Position numbers and translations under genes: made by a program
The notes under the pieces: model-generated
Told to the model about the DNA's origin: nothing
The model's database searches: none
What the model saw: only the letters and a program-made list of their open reading frames with translations
Shown: piece by piece, positions 42,587 through 51,116 of the stretch
How the letters are laid out: the number at the start of each line of letters is the position of its first letter
How positions within the stretch are numbered: position 1 is the first letter of the stretch
Assembly: GCA_040880065.1 (NCBI GenBank)
Contig: JBBDJE010000017.1
Coordinates: 1 to 64,000, forward strand
Reading direction: 5' to 3'
From: Abyssibius sp040880065
GTDB lineage: Bacteria > Pseudomonadota > Alphaproteobacteria > Rhodobacterales > Rhodobacteraceae
DNA length: 64,000 nucleotides

Positions 42587-43393
42587 ATGACCAGACTTAG
42601 CGCGATAACCGCAATACTTCTATCCTTGTTTTTGCAGCCGCTTGCTGCACATGAGTTTTGGCTGATGCCGCAGGATTTCACGCCAGAGGCTGGGGCCGTG
42701 CTGGCAATCGACATCAAGGTCGGGCAGGATTTCAAGGGCAACACCTATGGCTATTCGCCGCGCCAGTTCAATACGTTCGAAATTTGGGGCGATGATGCCC
42801 GCGCCGATGTCACAGGGACTATCGGCGACTATCCGGCCGTAAACCAGCCTGCCGTTGCTGACGGTCTGAATATTGTGACCCATTTTTCTACCCCTTCGCT
42901 GGTGCGTTGGGATGAATGGGCAAAGTTTGAAAATTTTATCAACATGCACGGGCTGGAATGGGTGGCCGAAGCGCACCATGCGCGTGGCCTGCCCGACGTT
43001 GATTTCAGCGAAGCCTTTACCCGTTTTGCCAAAACACTGGTCGCCGTGGGCGATGGCGCGGGGCAAGACCGCCATACAGGCATGTATTACGAGCTTGTGG
43101 CGCAGGCCAACCCCTATACCGATGATGTTTCCGCAGGCCTTCAGGTGCAGCTTGTCTATATGGGCGAACCCGCCGTTGGCATCCAGATCGACATTTTTTA
43201 CATGCCGGAAAACGGCGCGCTGGAACGCAGCCATGTGCTTACCAATGCCGACGGGCGCGCCACGATTCCACCAACCGGAGCCGGGCATGTCATGCTGAAC
43301 GCAGTCATGATGATCGAACCTTTTGCCGAGGATGCCGATGCCGGATATGTCTGGCATTCGCTTTGGGCCAACCTGACCTACGCGGCGCAATAG
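42587..43393 (+). CDS. DUF4198 domain-containing periplasmic protein
   Basis: A 268-residue secreted protein with a signal peptide (LSAITAILLSLFLQPLAAHE). The mature N-terminus HEFWLMPQDFTPEAGAVL and the late domain with GVNATIDIF-like segments (VGIQIDIFYMPENG ... LTNADGRATIPPTGAGHVML) match DUF4198, which is found in NikK/CbiK-type metal-uptake proteins; a metal site at the N-terminal His after cleavage is possible. The start at 42587 is chosen to place the signal peptide; 42563 is also in frame. Divergent from the HupE-like gene, suggesting a joint metal function. Confidence 0.8.
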   Translation: MTRLSAITAILLSLFLQPLAAHEFWLMPQDFTPEAGAVLAIDIKVGQDFKGNTYGYSPRQFNTFEIWGDDARADVTGTIGDYPAVNQPAVADGLNIVTHFSTPSLVRWDEWAKFENFINMHGLEWVAEAHHARGLPDVDFSEAFTRFAKTLVAVGDGAGQDRHTGMYYELVAQANPYTDDVSAGLQVQLVYMGEPAVGIQIDIFYMPENGALERSHVLTNADGRATIPPTGAGHVMLNAVMMIEPFAEDADAGYVWHSLWANLTYAAQ

Positions 43394-43454
43394 CAGGGCT
43401 TGGCGCGCCCTGCCCCTGCCCCTATAAGGGCGCAAACGCATAACGGAGGCGGAC

Positions 43455-44048
43455 ATGCGCAAGGCAGAAATTTCGCGCGACACGAACGAGACCAAAATCG
43501 CGGTTTCGGTCAATCTGGATGGCAGCGGCAGCTATGACGTGAAAACCGGTATCGGGTTTTTTGACCATATGCTGGAACAGCTTGCCCGCCATGCTCTGAT
43601 TGATATTTCGGTGCGCGCCACGGGCGATTTGCACATTGACGACCACCACACCGTGGAAGATGTGGGCATTGCCCTTGGCCGTGCGCTGAGCAAAGCCGTA
43701 GGCGACAAGCGCGGCATTAAGCGCTATGGCTCTTGCCTGTTGCCGATGGATGATGCGCTGGTGCGCGCGGCGCTCGATCTGTCAGGCCGCCCCTATCTGG
43801 TGTGGAAACTCGGCTTTACGGCCCCGAAAATCGGCACGTTCGACACGGAACTGGTGCGCGAGTTTTTCAACGCCTTCGCCATGCAGGGCGGGATTACCCT
43901 GCATGTGGAATGTCTTGATGGCATCAATTCGCACCATATTGCCGAAGCCGCCTTCAAGGCCGTGGCCCGCGCACTGCGCGACGCGCTTGAGCTTGACCCG
44001 CGCAAGGCCGATGCTGTGCCATCGACCAAAGGCACGCTGCACGAATGA
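43455..44048 (+). CDS. hisB: Imidazoleglycerol-phosphate dehydratase
   Basis: A 197-residue enzyme for step 6 of histidine biosynthesis. The duplicated metal motifs are intact: GIGFFDHMLEQLARHALIDI with DDHHTVEDVGIALG (first half), and LDGINSHHIAEAAFKAVARA (second half). This is the monofunctional HisB lacking the histidinol-phosphatase domain, as usual outside enterobacteria. A GGAGG box precedes the ATG. It starts the his operon and overlaps hisH by four bases. Confidence 0.97.
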   Translation: MRKAEISRDTNETKIAVSVNLDGSGSYDVKTGIGFFDHMLEQLARHALIDISVRATGDLHIDDHHTVEDVGIALGRALSKAVGDKRGIKRYGSCLLPMDDALVRAALDLSGRPYLVWKLGFTAPKIGTFDTELVREFFNAFAMQGGITLHVECLDGINSHHIAEAAFKAVARALRDALELDPRKADAVPSTKGTLHE

Positions 44049-44686
44049 CCACCGTTATTGTCGATTACGAAAGCGGCAACCTGCATTCGGTGGCAAAATC
44101 CTTCGAGCGGATGGCGCGTGAAACCGGGGCCGGCGCGGTGCTTGTATCATCCGATCCAGCCGATCTGGCCCGCGCTTCGCGCATTGTGCTGCCCGGTGTG
44201 GGTGCCTTTGCCGATTGCCGCGCCGGGTTAAGCGCGCGCGAAGGCCTGTTTGAAGCGATGGAGGCCCGTGTGCTGGATGGCGGCGTGCCCTTTCTGGGCA
44301 TTTGCGTTGGCATGCAAATGCTGGCCGATTGGGGCCGCGAACACGGGGTTGAAACACGCGGCTTTGGCTGGATTGCCGGTGATGTGGTGGATATCACCCC
44401 CGATGATCCGGCACTCAAAGTGCCGCATATGGGCTGGAACGAGCTGGTAATCACCACACCCCACCCCGTGCTTAAGGGCATCGAGCAAGGCGCGCATGCC
44501 TATTTCGTGCACTCCTACCACCTTGCCGCAGTTAACGCGAACGAGGTGCTTGCGCATGTTGACTATGGCAGCAAGATCACCGCCGTGGTCGGGCGCGACA
44601 ACATCATCGGCACGCAGTTTCACCCCGAAAAAAGCCAGAAAACCGGGCTGGGGCTGATTGCCAATTTCTTGAAATGGGCGCCCTGA
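44045..44686 (+). CDS. hisH: Imidazole glycerol phosphate synthase, glutamine amidotransferase subunit
   Basis: A 213-residue class I amidotransferase that feeds ammonia to HisF. The nucleophile Cys is in FLGICVGMQML; the His and Glu of the triad are in GTQFHPEKSQKTGLGLI. VDYESGNLHSVAKSFER is the typical N-terminus. The stop overlaps the glutaminase ATG (TGATG), so the foreign-looking gene glsA is translationally coupled to it. Confidence 0.96.
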   Translation: MTTVIVDYESGNLHSVAKSFERMARETGAGAVLVSSDPADLARASRIVLPGVGAFADCRAGLSAREGLFEAMEARVLDGGVPFLGICVGMQMLADWGREHGVETRGFGWIAGDVVDITPDDPALKVPHMGWNELVITTPHPVLKGIEQGAHAYFVHSYHLAAVNANEVLAHVDYGSKITAVVGRDNIIGTQFHPEKSQKTGLGLIANFLKWAP

Positions 44687-45612
44687 TGGGTAAACCGCGC
44701 AACGATCTTGGGTTGATCGTTGAGGACATTGCCGCGCAAATGGCCGCGCAGGAAACGCGCGGCGCCGTGGCCAATTACATCCCCGAGCTTGCCGCAATCA
44801 ACCCGAACCAGTTTGGCATTGCCGTGGCCACTCCCGATGGCAAGCTTTACACCGCCGGCGATGCGGGCGTGCCGTTTTCCATCCAGTCAGTATCCAAAGT
44901 CTATGCGCTGGCCTTTGCGCTAGGCTCGGTCGGCGATCAGCTTTGGCACCGTGTCGGGGTGGAATCCTCGGGGCTCGCGTTTGACTCGATTTTGCTGCTG
45001 GAACAGGAAAAAGGGCGGCCGCGCAACCCGTTCATCAATGCCGGTGCGATTGTGACCACCGACACGATCTTGCACCGCTCCACCCCCAAGGAAACGCTTG
45101 GCGCATTGCTGCGGTTCATTCGCGAAGCGGCGGATGACGAGAATATCCACATCAACGAGGCCGTGGCACGCTCGGAAATCGCCACCGGCAACCGCAATTT
45201 CGCGCTGGCCTATTACCTGCGCTCGCACGGTAACCTTTTATGCGCCCCTGAACTGACACTGGGCACCTATTTTCACCAATGCGCAATCGAGATGACCTGC
45301 GCGCAACTGGCTATGTCGGGCCGCTTTCTGGTAAGCGCCGAAGGCATGCCGCAACTGGTTTCACACGAGCGCGCAAGGCGTATCAACGCGCTGATGATGA
45401 CCTGCGGGCATTATAACGGCTCGGGCGATTTTGCCTATCGCGTGGGCTTGCCGGGCAAAAGTGGGGTTGGTGGCGGCATTTTGGTGATTGCACCTGGGCG
45501 GGCAAGCATTGCTGTCTGGTCGCCCGGGCTGAATGAATTTGGCAATTCAAAGCTTGGCACCGATGCGATGGACCTATTGGCCAAGCGCACCGGCTGGTCG
45601 GTTTTCGGCTAG
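44686..45612 (+). CDS. glsA: Glutaminase A (serine-dependent beta-lactamase-like fold)
   Basis: A 308-residue glutaminase converting glutamine to glutamate and ammonia. The catalytic serine motif is FSIQSVSKVYALA (SxxK), with the family motifs RPRNPFINAGAI, NRNFALAYYLRS and GLPGKSGVGGGILVI. It is placed inside the his operon between hisH and hisA, starting on the hisH stop codon. No histidine step needs a free glutaminase because HisH does this itself; it may simply share expression, or recycle glutamine nitrogen. Its last bases overlap a short gene fragment on the minus strand. Confidence 0.95.
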   Translation: MGKPRNDLGLIVEDIAAQMAAQETRGAVANYIPELAAINPNQFGIAVATPDGKLYTAGDAGVPFSIQSVSKVYALAFALGSVGDQLWHRVGVESSGLAFDSILLLEQEKGRPRNPFINAGAIVTTDTILHRSTPKETLGALLRFIREAADDENIHINEAVARSEIATGNRNFALAYYLRSHGNLLCAPELTLGTYFHQCAIEMTCAQLAMSGRFLVSAEGMPQLVSHERARRINALMMTCGHYNGSGDFAYRVGLPGKSGVGGGILVIAPGRASIAVWSPGLNEFGNSKLGTDAMDLLAKRTGWSVFG

Positions 45613-45779
45613 TCGGCGCGCGTCCAGTCCTGCCCGCGACAGAAGATGGCAACGCAACCCTCAACATGCAGGTACGCACCCGTATCACCGGTGGCGGTGC
45701 GCCATGTGCCGGTTGCATCGCCCTCAAACGCCATGGCGGGCAAAACAGCAAGGGCAAAAGCCAGAATATGTTCAGACAT
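45609..45779 (-). pseudogene. Possible truncated DUF2147-like secreted protein
   Basis: A 56-residue minus-strand ORF: a short hydrophobic start (MSEHILAFALAVLPAMAF) followed by GTWRTATGDTGAYLHVEGC and CRGQDW. This resembles the first third of DUF2147 secreted proteins (GxWRTxxGDxGxYLxV...C), then stops. No clear ribosome-binding site is visible. It is probably the remnant of a longer gene, opposed to glsA, or a very small secreted protein. The rest of the gap to hisA (45780-45899) shows no gene. Confidence 0.4.
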
Positions 45780-45899
45780 GAAAACCGCCCGCGTTTTAAG
45801 CACAATGCCTGCGCGCCAAATTCGGTCAAGAACGACGTGGCGGAAGGTTGCATCCGCCACACTTTGCGCTAAAACAGCAAAAATTACCGGAGTGCCCAG

Positions 45900-46622
45900 A
45901 TGATCCTTTACCCCGCGATCGACCTGAAAGACGGCAACTGTGTGCGGCTTTACAAGGGTGATATGGGGCAAAGCACGGTATTTTCCGACAACCCCGCCGC
46001 GCAGGCCCGCGCCTTTCAGGATGCGGGCTGTGAATGGTTGCATCTGGTTGATTTGAATGGCGCTTTTGCCGGTGCACCCGTAAACGGCGATGCTGTGCGC
46101 GCCATTCTGGCCGCCTGCGATGTGCCCGCCCAGCTTGGCGGCGGCATTCGCGATATGGAGACGATTGACTACTGGCTGAACCAGGGCATTGCACGGGTTA
46201 TTCTTGGCACGGTCGCGGTGCGCAACCCCGATCTGGTGCGCATAGCCGCACAACGCTACCCCGGCAAAATAGCCGTGGGGATTGATGCGCGCGCCGGCAT
46301 GGTCGCCGTGCAGGGCTGGGCGGAAACCACCGACATCATGGCGCTGGACCTGGCCGCAAAGTTTGAGGATGCAGGCGTGGCGGCGATTATCTACACCGAT
46401 ATCGACCGCGACGGCGCGATGCAGGGCGTAAATGTTGAGGCCACTGCCGCGCTGGCGCGTTTTGTGAACATTCCGGTGATTGCCTCGGGCGGGGTTTCAT
46501 CGCTTGATGATCTGGCCGCGCTCAAAGCCAGCGGCGCGCCGCTCAACGGGGCCATTTCGGGGCGCGCGATTTACGATGGCGCGCTGGATATCGGCCAGGC
46601 CATTGAATTGCTGAAGTTTTAA
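45900..46622 (+). CDS. hisA: Phosphoribosylformimino-AICAR phosphate isomerase
   Basis: A 240-residue (beta/alpha)8-barrel catalysing the Amadori isomerisation of ProFAR to PRFAR. The catalytic Asp lies in LYPAIDLKDG at the first strand; AQLGGGIRDMETIDYWL and the phosphate-binding loops (ASGGVSSLDDLAAL) are present. Two bases separate it from hisF, and the two share the same barrel fold. It begins 287 bases after glsA, so a second promoter may lie in that gap. Confidence 0.96.
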   Translation: MILYPAIDLKDGNCVRLYKGDMGQSTVFSDNPAAQARAFQDAGCEWLHLVDLNGAFAGAPVNGDAVRAILAACDVPAQLGGGIRDMETIDYWLNQGIARVILGTVAVRNPDLVRIAAQRYPGKIAVGIDARAGMVAVQGWAETTDIMALDLAAKFEDAGVAAIIYTDIDRDGAMQGVNVEATAALARFVNIPVIASGGVSSLDDLAALKASGAPLNGAISGRAIYDGALDIGQAIELLKF

Positions 46623-46623
46623 A

Positions 46624-47382
46624 ATGCTCAAAACCCGCATCATCCCCTGCCTCGATGTGAAAGATGGGCGCGTTGTGAAGGGCGTGAACTTCACGGGTTT
46701 GGTCGATGCGGGCGATCCGGTTGAAGCCGCGCGCGCCTATGATGCTGCGGGGGCGGACGAGCTTTGCTTTCTGGATATCGCCGCCACACTGGAAAACCGT
46801 GGCACCATGTATGACCTTGTAAGCCGCACCGCCGAGCAATGCTTCATGCCGCTCACAATCGGGGGTGGGGTGCGCAGCACCGCTGATGTGCGCGCATTGC
46901 TGCTGGCGGGGGCCGACAAGGTTTCGTTCAACTCGGCTGCTGTCGCAAACCCCGACATCATTGCTAAAGCGGCCAATAAATTCGGCAACCAGTGCATTGT
47001 CGTGGCGATTGATGCCAAAACCGTTGCCCCCGGTAAATGGGAAATATTCACCCATGGCGGCACACGGCCCACCGGCATTGATGCGGTTGAGTTTGCGCGG
47101 CTGATGGAACGCAAAGGCGCGGGCGAGATCCTTCTCACCTCGATGGACCGTGACGGCACGCGCGCCGGTTTCAACCTGCCGCTGACCCGCGCCATTGCCG
47201 ATGCCGTGCGCGTGCCGGTAATTGCATCGGGCGGGGTGGGCACGCTTGACCATCTGGTTGAAGGTGTGATCGAAGGCCATGCAAGTGCTGTGCTTGCCGC
47301 CTCGATTTTTCATTTTGGAATCTATAGCATTGCCCAAGCCAAGGCCCATATGGCGGCGGCAGGCATTGCGGTAAGGATGTAA
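46624..47382 (+). CDS. hisF: Imidazole glycerol phosphate synthase, cyclase subunit
   Basis: A 252-residue barrel that combines PRFAR with ammonia from HisH to give IGP and AICAR. The catalytic Asp residues are in IPCLDVKDGRVVKG and LTSMDRDGTRAGF. The phosphate loops PLTIGGGVRSTADV and VIASGGVGTLDHLVEG are intact. It begins one base after the hisA stop codon and ends two bases before hisE. Confidence 0.97.
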   Translation: MLKTRIIPCLDVKDGRVVKGVNFTGLVDAGDPVEAARAYDAAGADELCFLDIAATLENRGTMYDLVSRTAEQCFMPLTIGGGVRSTADVRALLLAGADKVSFNSAAVANPDIIAKAANKFGNQCIVVAIDAKTVAPGKWEIFTHGGTRPTGIDAVEFARLMERKGAGEILLTSMDRDGTRAGFNLPLTRAIADAVRVPVIASGGVGTLDHLVEGVIEGHASAVLAASIFHFGIYSIAQAKAHMAAAGIAVRM

Positions 47383-47383
47383 T

Positions 47384-47701
47384 ATGCCCGGAATTTTGCG
47401 CCGTCTGGCCAAGACCATCGACAAACGCAAGGCGGATAAATCCAGCCAGTCTTACGCCGCCAAGCTCTTTGCACGCGGCCCGGCAAAATGCGCCGAAAAG
47501 TTCGGCGAAGAAGCTATTGAGGCGATTATTGCCGCCGCCAAGGGCGACAAGCAGAACCTGACGGAAGAAGCCGCCGATGTGTTGTTTCACCTGCTGGTCA
47601 TGCTCTCGGCCTGCGATGTAGAATGGGATGACGTGCTCAAAGAGCTGGAACGGCGCGAAGGCACATCCGGTATTGTTGAAAAAGAAAGCCGCGCAAAGTA
47701 G
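47384..47701 (+). CDS. hisE: Phosphoribosyl-ATP pyrophosphatase
   Basis: A 105-residue all-helical MazG-like enzyme for step 2 of histidine biosynthesis. KFGEEAIEAIIAAAKGDKQN and LTEEAADVLFHLLVML carry the EExxE and ExxD metal motifs. It is the last his gene here; hisI, hisG, hisZ, hisD and hisC are not in the window. Begins two bases after hisF. Confidence 0.95.
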   Translation: MPGILRRLAKTIDKRKADKSSQSYAAKLFARGPAKCAEKFGEEAIEAIIAAAKGDKQNLTEEAADVLFHLLVMLSACDVEWDDVLKELERREGTSGIVEKESRAK

Positions 47702-47719
47702 CGGCTATTGGGGGGGGCT

Positions 47720-49138
47720 ATGGCGCAACTGGCTGACATAACCCCTGTGATTTTATGCGGTGGTGGTGGCACGCGGCTCTGGCCTGCCAGCCGCGCCGCC
47801 CACCCCAAGCAGTTCAACCGTTTTGCCGGGCAGGCCAGCCTGCTGCAACAAACACTCAGCCGCGCACGGGCGCTGGGGCTGGGCAAGCCCATCTTGCTTA
47901 CGGCGCATGACTTTCGCTTTGTCACTGCCGAACAGGCCGCCGAAATCGAAATCGAGGTTGATCTGGTTGTCGAGCCTTGCACGCGCGATACCGCCCCGGC
48001 CGTTGCCGCTGCGGCGTTGCTGTGCCAATCGCAAGGCAGGGGCGCGATGCTTATCATGCCGTCAGACCATAGAATGGATGCAAATGCCTTTATTCCGGCG
48101 CTACAGGCCGGGCTGAAAGCTGCCTTGAACGGCCGGCTGGTAACCTTTGGCGTGCAGCCCGACCGTGCCGAAACCGGTTATGGCTATATTGAACCTGCAA
48201 CCACGAGCACGGCAAATATCTCGGGCCCGGTGGCGCGTTTCATTGAAAAGCCTGATACTTTGCGTGCACAGGCATTGCTTGCCGAAGGGCGCAGCCTGTG
48301 GAATTCTGGCATATTTCTTTGCACGCCCGATGCGATGGTCGCAGCCTTTGGCGCGCATGCAGCCGATGTGCTAAAGGTTGCGCAAGCGGCGCTGAACGGT
48401 GCCGCCCGCGATCTCGACTTTTTGCGCCTCGGTGCGGCCTATGGCGACGCCACTGCCATTTCAATTGACTATGCTGTAATGGAGCGCGCCGAAAACGTTG
48501 ATGTTGTGCCGATTTCGGCAGGCTGGAGCGATCTGGGCGACTGGAAGGCCATTTGGCAGGACTCTGCGCGTGATGCAAATGGCGTGGCCATACTTGGCGG
48601 AGCGGTTGCGCTGGATTGCGCAAACACGCTGCTCAGCAGCGAGCCGGGCGGCATAACGCTTGTCGGGTTGGGCTTGAACAACATAGTAGCGGTTGCAACA
48701 GCCGATGCGGTGCTGGTGGCCGATATGGCCAAGGCGCAGGCGGTCAAATCGGTCGTCGCGCTGCTAAAATCGCAAGACATTGCCACGGCAACGGTCTTCA
48801 AACGCCATTTCAGGCCATGGGGCTGGTTTGAGCAACTCGCGCAAGGCACGCGGTTTCAGGTGAAAGCCATTTTCGTACGCCCCGGCGACAAGCTGAGCCT
48901 GCAAAGCCATAAACACCGCTCGGAACATTGGGTGGTTGTTCAAGGGTTGGCCCGCGTTACCGTTGGCGAGGCAACGCGCGATGTGAAGGCGAACCAGTCG
49001 CTATTCGTGCCGCTTGGTGCCAAGCACCGGCTGGAAAACACCACCGATGTGCCGCTTATGCTGATTGAAGTGCAGGTGGGTGACTATCTGGGCGAAGATG
49101 ACATCATTCGCTATGATGATGTTTATGCCCGCAGCTAG
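47720..49138 (+). CDS. manC: Mannose-1-phosphate guanylyltransferase / mannose-6-phosphate isomerase
   Basis: A 472-residue bifunctional enzyme making GDP-mannose for cell-surface polysaccharide. The N-terminal GTP-mannose pyrophosphorylase has CGGGGTRLWPASRAAHPKQF and FIEKPD-type landmarks; the C-terminal cupin (about 370-470) has the isomerase motifs RPGDKLSLQSHKHRSEHWVV and VPLGAKHRLEN. The usual HPK of the nucleotide motif reads AHPKQFNRF, as expected. ATG at 47720 is preferred; a TTG at 47708 is in frame. No polysaccharide cluster surrounds it. Confidence 0.92.
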   Translation: MAQLADITPVILCGGGGTRLWPASRAAHPKQFNRFAGQASLLQQTLSRARALGLGKPILLTAHDFRFVTAEQAAEIEIEVDLVVEPCTRDTAPAVAAAALLCQSQGRGAMLIMPSDHRMDANAFIPALQAGLKAALNGRLVTFGVQPDRAETGYGYIEPATTSTANISGPVARFIEKPDTLRAQALLAEGRSLWNSGIFLCTPDAMVAAFGAHAADVLKVAQAALNGAARDLDFLRLGAAYGDATAISIDYAVMERAENVDVVPISAGWSDLGDWKAIWQDSARDANGVAILGGAVALDCANTLLSSEPGGITLVGLGLNNIVAVATADAVLVADMAKAQAVKSVVALLKSQDIATATVFKRHFRPWGWFEQLAQGTRFQVKAIFVRPGDKLSLQSHKHRSEHWVVVQGLARVTVGEATRDVKANQSLFVPLGAKHRLENTTDVPLMLIEVQVGDYLGEDDIIRYDDVYARS

Positions 49139-49142
49139 ACAT

Positions 49143-49170
49143 GAAAAGGGCCCCGCAAGGGGGCCCGTAT
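49143..49170. terminator. Bidirectional terminator between manC and the small conserved gene
   Basis: GGGCCCC (49148-49154) pairs with GGGGCCC (49160-49166). On the minus strand the stem is followed by TTTT, on the plus strand by GTATT. The two genes converge here. Confidence 0.75.
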
Positions 49171-49189
49171 TCCTGCGCAGGTTGCAGCT

Positions 49190-49507
49190 TTATGCTGCGG
49201 CAAGCTGTGCCTGATGCTGGCGTTCGCTTTCCTCGCGCGACAGTGCGACCGAAGTGCGCACACCACGGCGAACGAAATCCATCATGCCGCCAACCGAACG
49301 CTCGTTGGGCTCGATACCGGCGCACATAAGCACCTCGCGGCCATCGCGCGAACGCGCCCAACGGGCAATCACTTCGGGGCCGTTACCATATTTTTTATCA
49401 TCAGCAATCGCGTCGTCCAAAGCGGCCAACACGACGGCAGCGAAAAGCCGCTGGGCACGGTTGCCCTGCTCGCTCGTAAAAGCGGCGCTATCTACATCGT
49501 CGAACAT
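49190..49507 (-). CDS. Small conserved alphaproteobacterial protein (DUF6280-like)
   Basis: A 105-residue soluble helical protein without signal peptide. The segment RLFAAVVLAALDDAIADDKK and YGNGPEVIARWARSRDGREV is one I associate with a small, highly conserved Rhodobacteraceae family (DUF6280); the assignment is from memory of the pattern. Function unknown. The 247-bp gap upstream, 49508-49754, is AT-rich and presumably contains its promoter; I see no gene there. Confidence 0.65.
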   Translation of the reverse strand: MFDDVDSAAFTSEQGNRAQRLFAAVVLAALDDAIADDKKYGNGPEVIARWARSRDGREVLMCAGIEPNERSVGGMMDFVRRGVRTSVALSREESERQHQAQLAAA

Positions 49508-49754
49508 TTTCCATCCAGTCTTTGTACAGTCTGCGTCTGTGTGCAGTGCAATATGACGTTTTTCTGACAGTTACATAGGGTCTGAAACGCAATTCTCCTA
49601 TGCATTTTTTGCATGCCTAGGCAAAAATCTGCCACAATTTCAGTGCCCGACGATCTTTACTAGTTGCCAAGCAATTGTAATTGTTATTAAAAACCAAACC
49701 TATGCACGGGTGCAAGGCGCAAATTTTTCTGTGCGGCAACCATTTAATTTTTTG

Positions 49755-50351
49755 TTACTGCAGCCCTTTTCGAGCGCGGAGCGCGGCGCTGATCGTCCCG
49801 TCATCAAGAAAATCCAGTTCCCCGCCCACCGGAACGCCCTGCGCAAGCGTTGTAACGATGATTCCCTGCCCCTCCAGTTGTTCGGCAATGTAATGCGCGG
49901 TGGTTTGCCCGTCGATGGTTGCGCTGAGCGCAAGGATCACTTCATCCACGCCTTCGGTGCAGTTTTGCACCAGTTTGGGAATGCGCAAACGTTCCGGGGT
50001 CACGCCATCAAGCGCCGAAAGCAGCCCACCGAGCACGAAATACCTGCCCCTAAAGGCGAGCGTGCGCTCCATCGCCCAAAGGTCCGACACGTCTTGCACA
50101 ACGGCCAGTTGGCTGGCGTCGCGGCGCAGATCGGTGCAGATCGGGCATAGGTCTTCGGTGGCAATATTGCCGCAGCGCACGCATTCGCGCACATCGCGGG
50201 CCACATCGGCCAGCGCCTGCGACAGCGGGTCGAGCATCAACCCGCGGCTGCGAATCATTGCCAGAACAGCGCGCCGGGCCGATCGTGGCCCAAGGCCCGG
50301 CAAGCGGGCCATCAGGTCAATCAGCGTATCAACGGCGCGGGTGTTACTCAT
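49755..50351 (-). CDS. recR: Recombination mediator protein RecR
   Basis: A 198-residue DNA-clamp protein acting with RecF/RecO in gap repair. It has the helix-hairpin-helix start (LMARLPGLGPRSARRAVLAM), the Cys4 zinc finger (CVRCGNIATEDLCPICTD), and the Toprim motif with EVILALSATIDGQTTAHYIA. Its ATG overlaps the stop of the AT-rich membrane-protein gene by four bases, in the dnaX-ybaB-recR order common in bacteria. Confidence 0.96.
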   Translation of the reverse strand: MSNTRAVDTLIDLMARLPGLGPRSARRAVLAMIRSRGLMLDPLSQALADVARDVRECVRCGNIATEDLCPICTDLRRDASQLAVVQDVSDLWAMERTLAFRGRYFVLGGLLSALDGVTPERLRIPKLVQNCTEGVDEVILALSATIDGQTTAHYIAEQLEGQGIIVTTLAQGVPVGGELDFLDDGTISAALRARKGLQ

Positions 50352-50713
50352 TTTAGCGGTGTAGAAAAAATAGATTGGTGTCGATTCCAGAACATTCTCT
50401 TGTCATTCTCGTCAAACTTAGAAAAGTCGGTTTCTTCAATTTCACGCATCAAGAAAGGCTGGGCCTTAATATGTTCGTATAGAGCTATCAGGCTGAAAAT
50501 CGCATAAAAAAAACCGATTACGGTAATGAAATTCATAATTTGATAAAGCGGTCCTGTCGCATATGCAGTTAAATAAAATGGAATAAATAGCGACAAAAGA
50601 CCAAATATCGTCTGCCAAATCGCAGCGGACCTAGCCTCGGATGCGATATAGAGTGCATTCTGTCGGTCTATTTCGAGACGTATTGCCGCTTTTTTTGACA
50701 AATAGAACCTCAT
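50348..50713 (-). CDS. AT-rich small membrane protein inserted between ybaB and recR
   Basis: A 121-residue protein with two hydrophobic segments (about 32-52 and 60-80: TIFGLLSLFIPFYLTAY and IMNFITVIGFFYAIFSLIAL) between charged cytosolic ends. The ends contain a helical N-terminus RLEIDRQNALYIASEARS and an acidic/aromatic tail ETDFSKFDENDKRMFW. Codon use is clearly AT-rich against its neighbours. It begins one base after the ybaB stop and overlaps recR by four, so it is perfectly fitted into the dnaX-ybaB-recR operon. No family recognised; likely a recent acquisition. Confidence 0.65.
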   Translation of the reverse strand: MRFYLSKKAAIRLEIDRQNALYIASEARSAAIWQTIFGLLSLFIPFYLTAYATGPLYQIMNFITVIGFFYAIFSLIALYEHIKAQPFLMREIEETDFSKFDENDKRMFWNRHQSIFSTPLK

Positions 50714-50714
50714 C

Positions 50715-51059
50715 TTAGAAGGGCAGCTTCATACCGGGGGGCAGTTCCAGCCCTTCGGTCACCTTGGCCATGGCCGCTTGTGCAGCGTCGCTGGCTTTGG
50801 ACTGTGCATCCTTGATGGCCGCAAGGATCAGGTCTTCGACCACTTCTTTTTCGTCGGGGTTGAAGATTGACGGGTCAATTTCCAGCCCGATCAATTCGCC
50901 CTTGGCGGTGGAAATGGCGGTGACAAGCCCCGCGCCGGAACGCCCCTCGACCTTGATGGTATGCAGGCTTTCCTGCACCTCGGCCATCTGGCTTTGCAGC
51001 TTTTGTGCCTGTTTCATCATTTTGGCCATATCGCCGATCTGGCCCAAACCTTTTAGCAT
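50715..51059 (-). CDS. ybaB: Nucleoid-associated protein, YbaB/EbfC family
   Basis: A 114-residue dimeric DNA-binding protein. The start MLKGLGQIGDMAKMMKQAQK, the central VEGRSGAGLVTAISTAKGEL and the C-terminal PPGMKLPF match the family closely. Its role is thought to be nucleoid binding near dnaX-recR. It lies 57 bases after dnaX on the same strand. Confidence 0.95.
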   Translation of the reverse strand: MLKGLGQIGDMAKMMKQAQKLQSQMAEVQESLHTIKVEGRSGAGLVTAISTAKGELIGLEIDPSIFNPDEKEVVEDLILAAIKDAQSKASDAAQAAMAKVTEGLELPPGMKLPF

Positions 51060-51116
51060 TTCAATCTCCTATCGCTACGCCCCACATCTAAGCAGGGAGC
51101 ATGCGCGCAACAAGTG

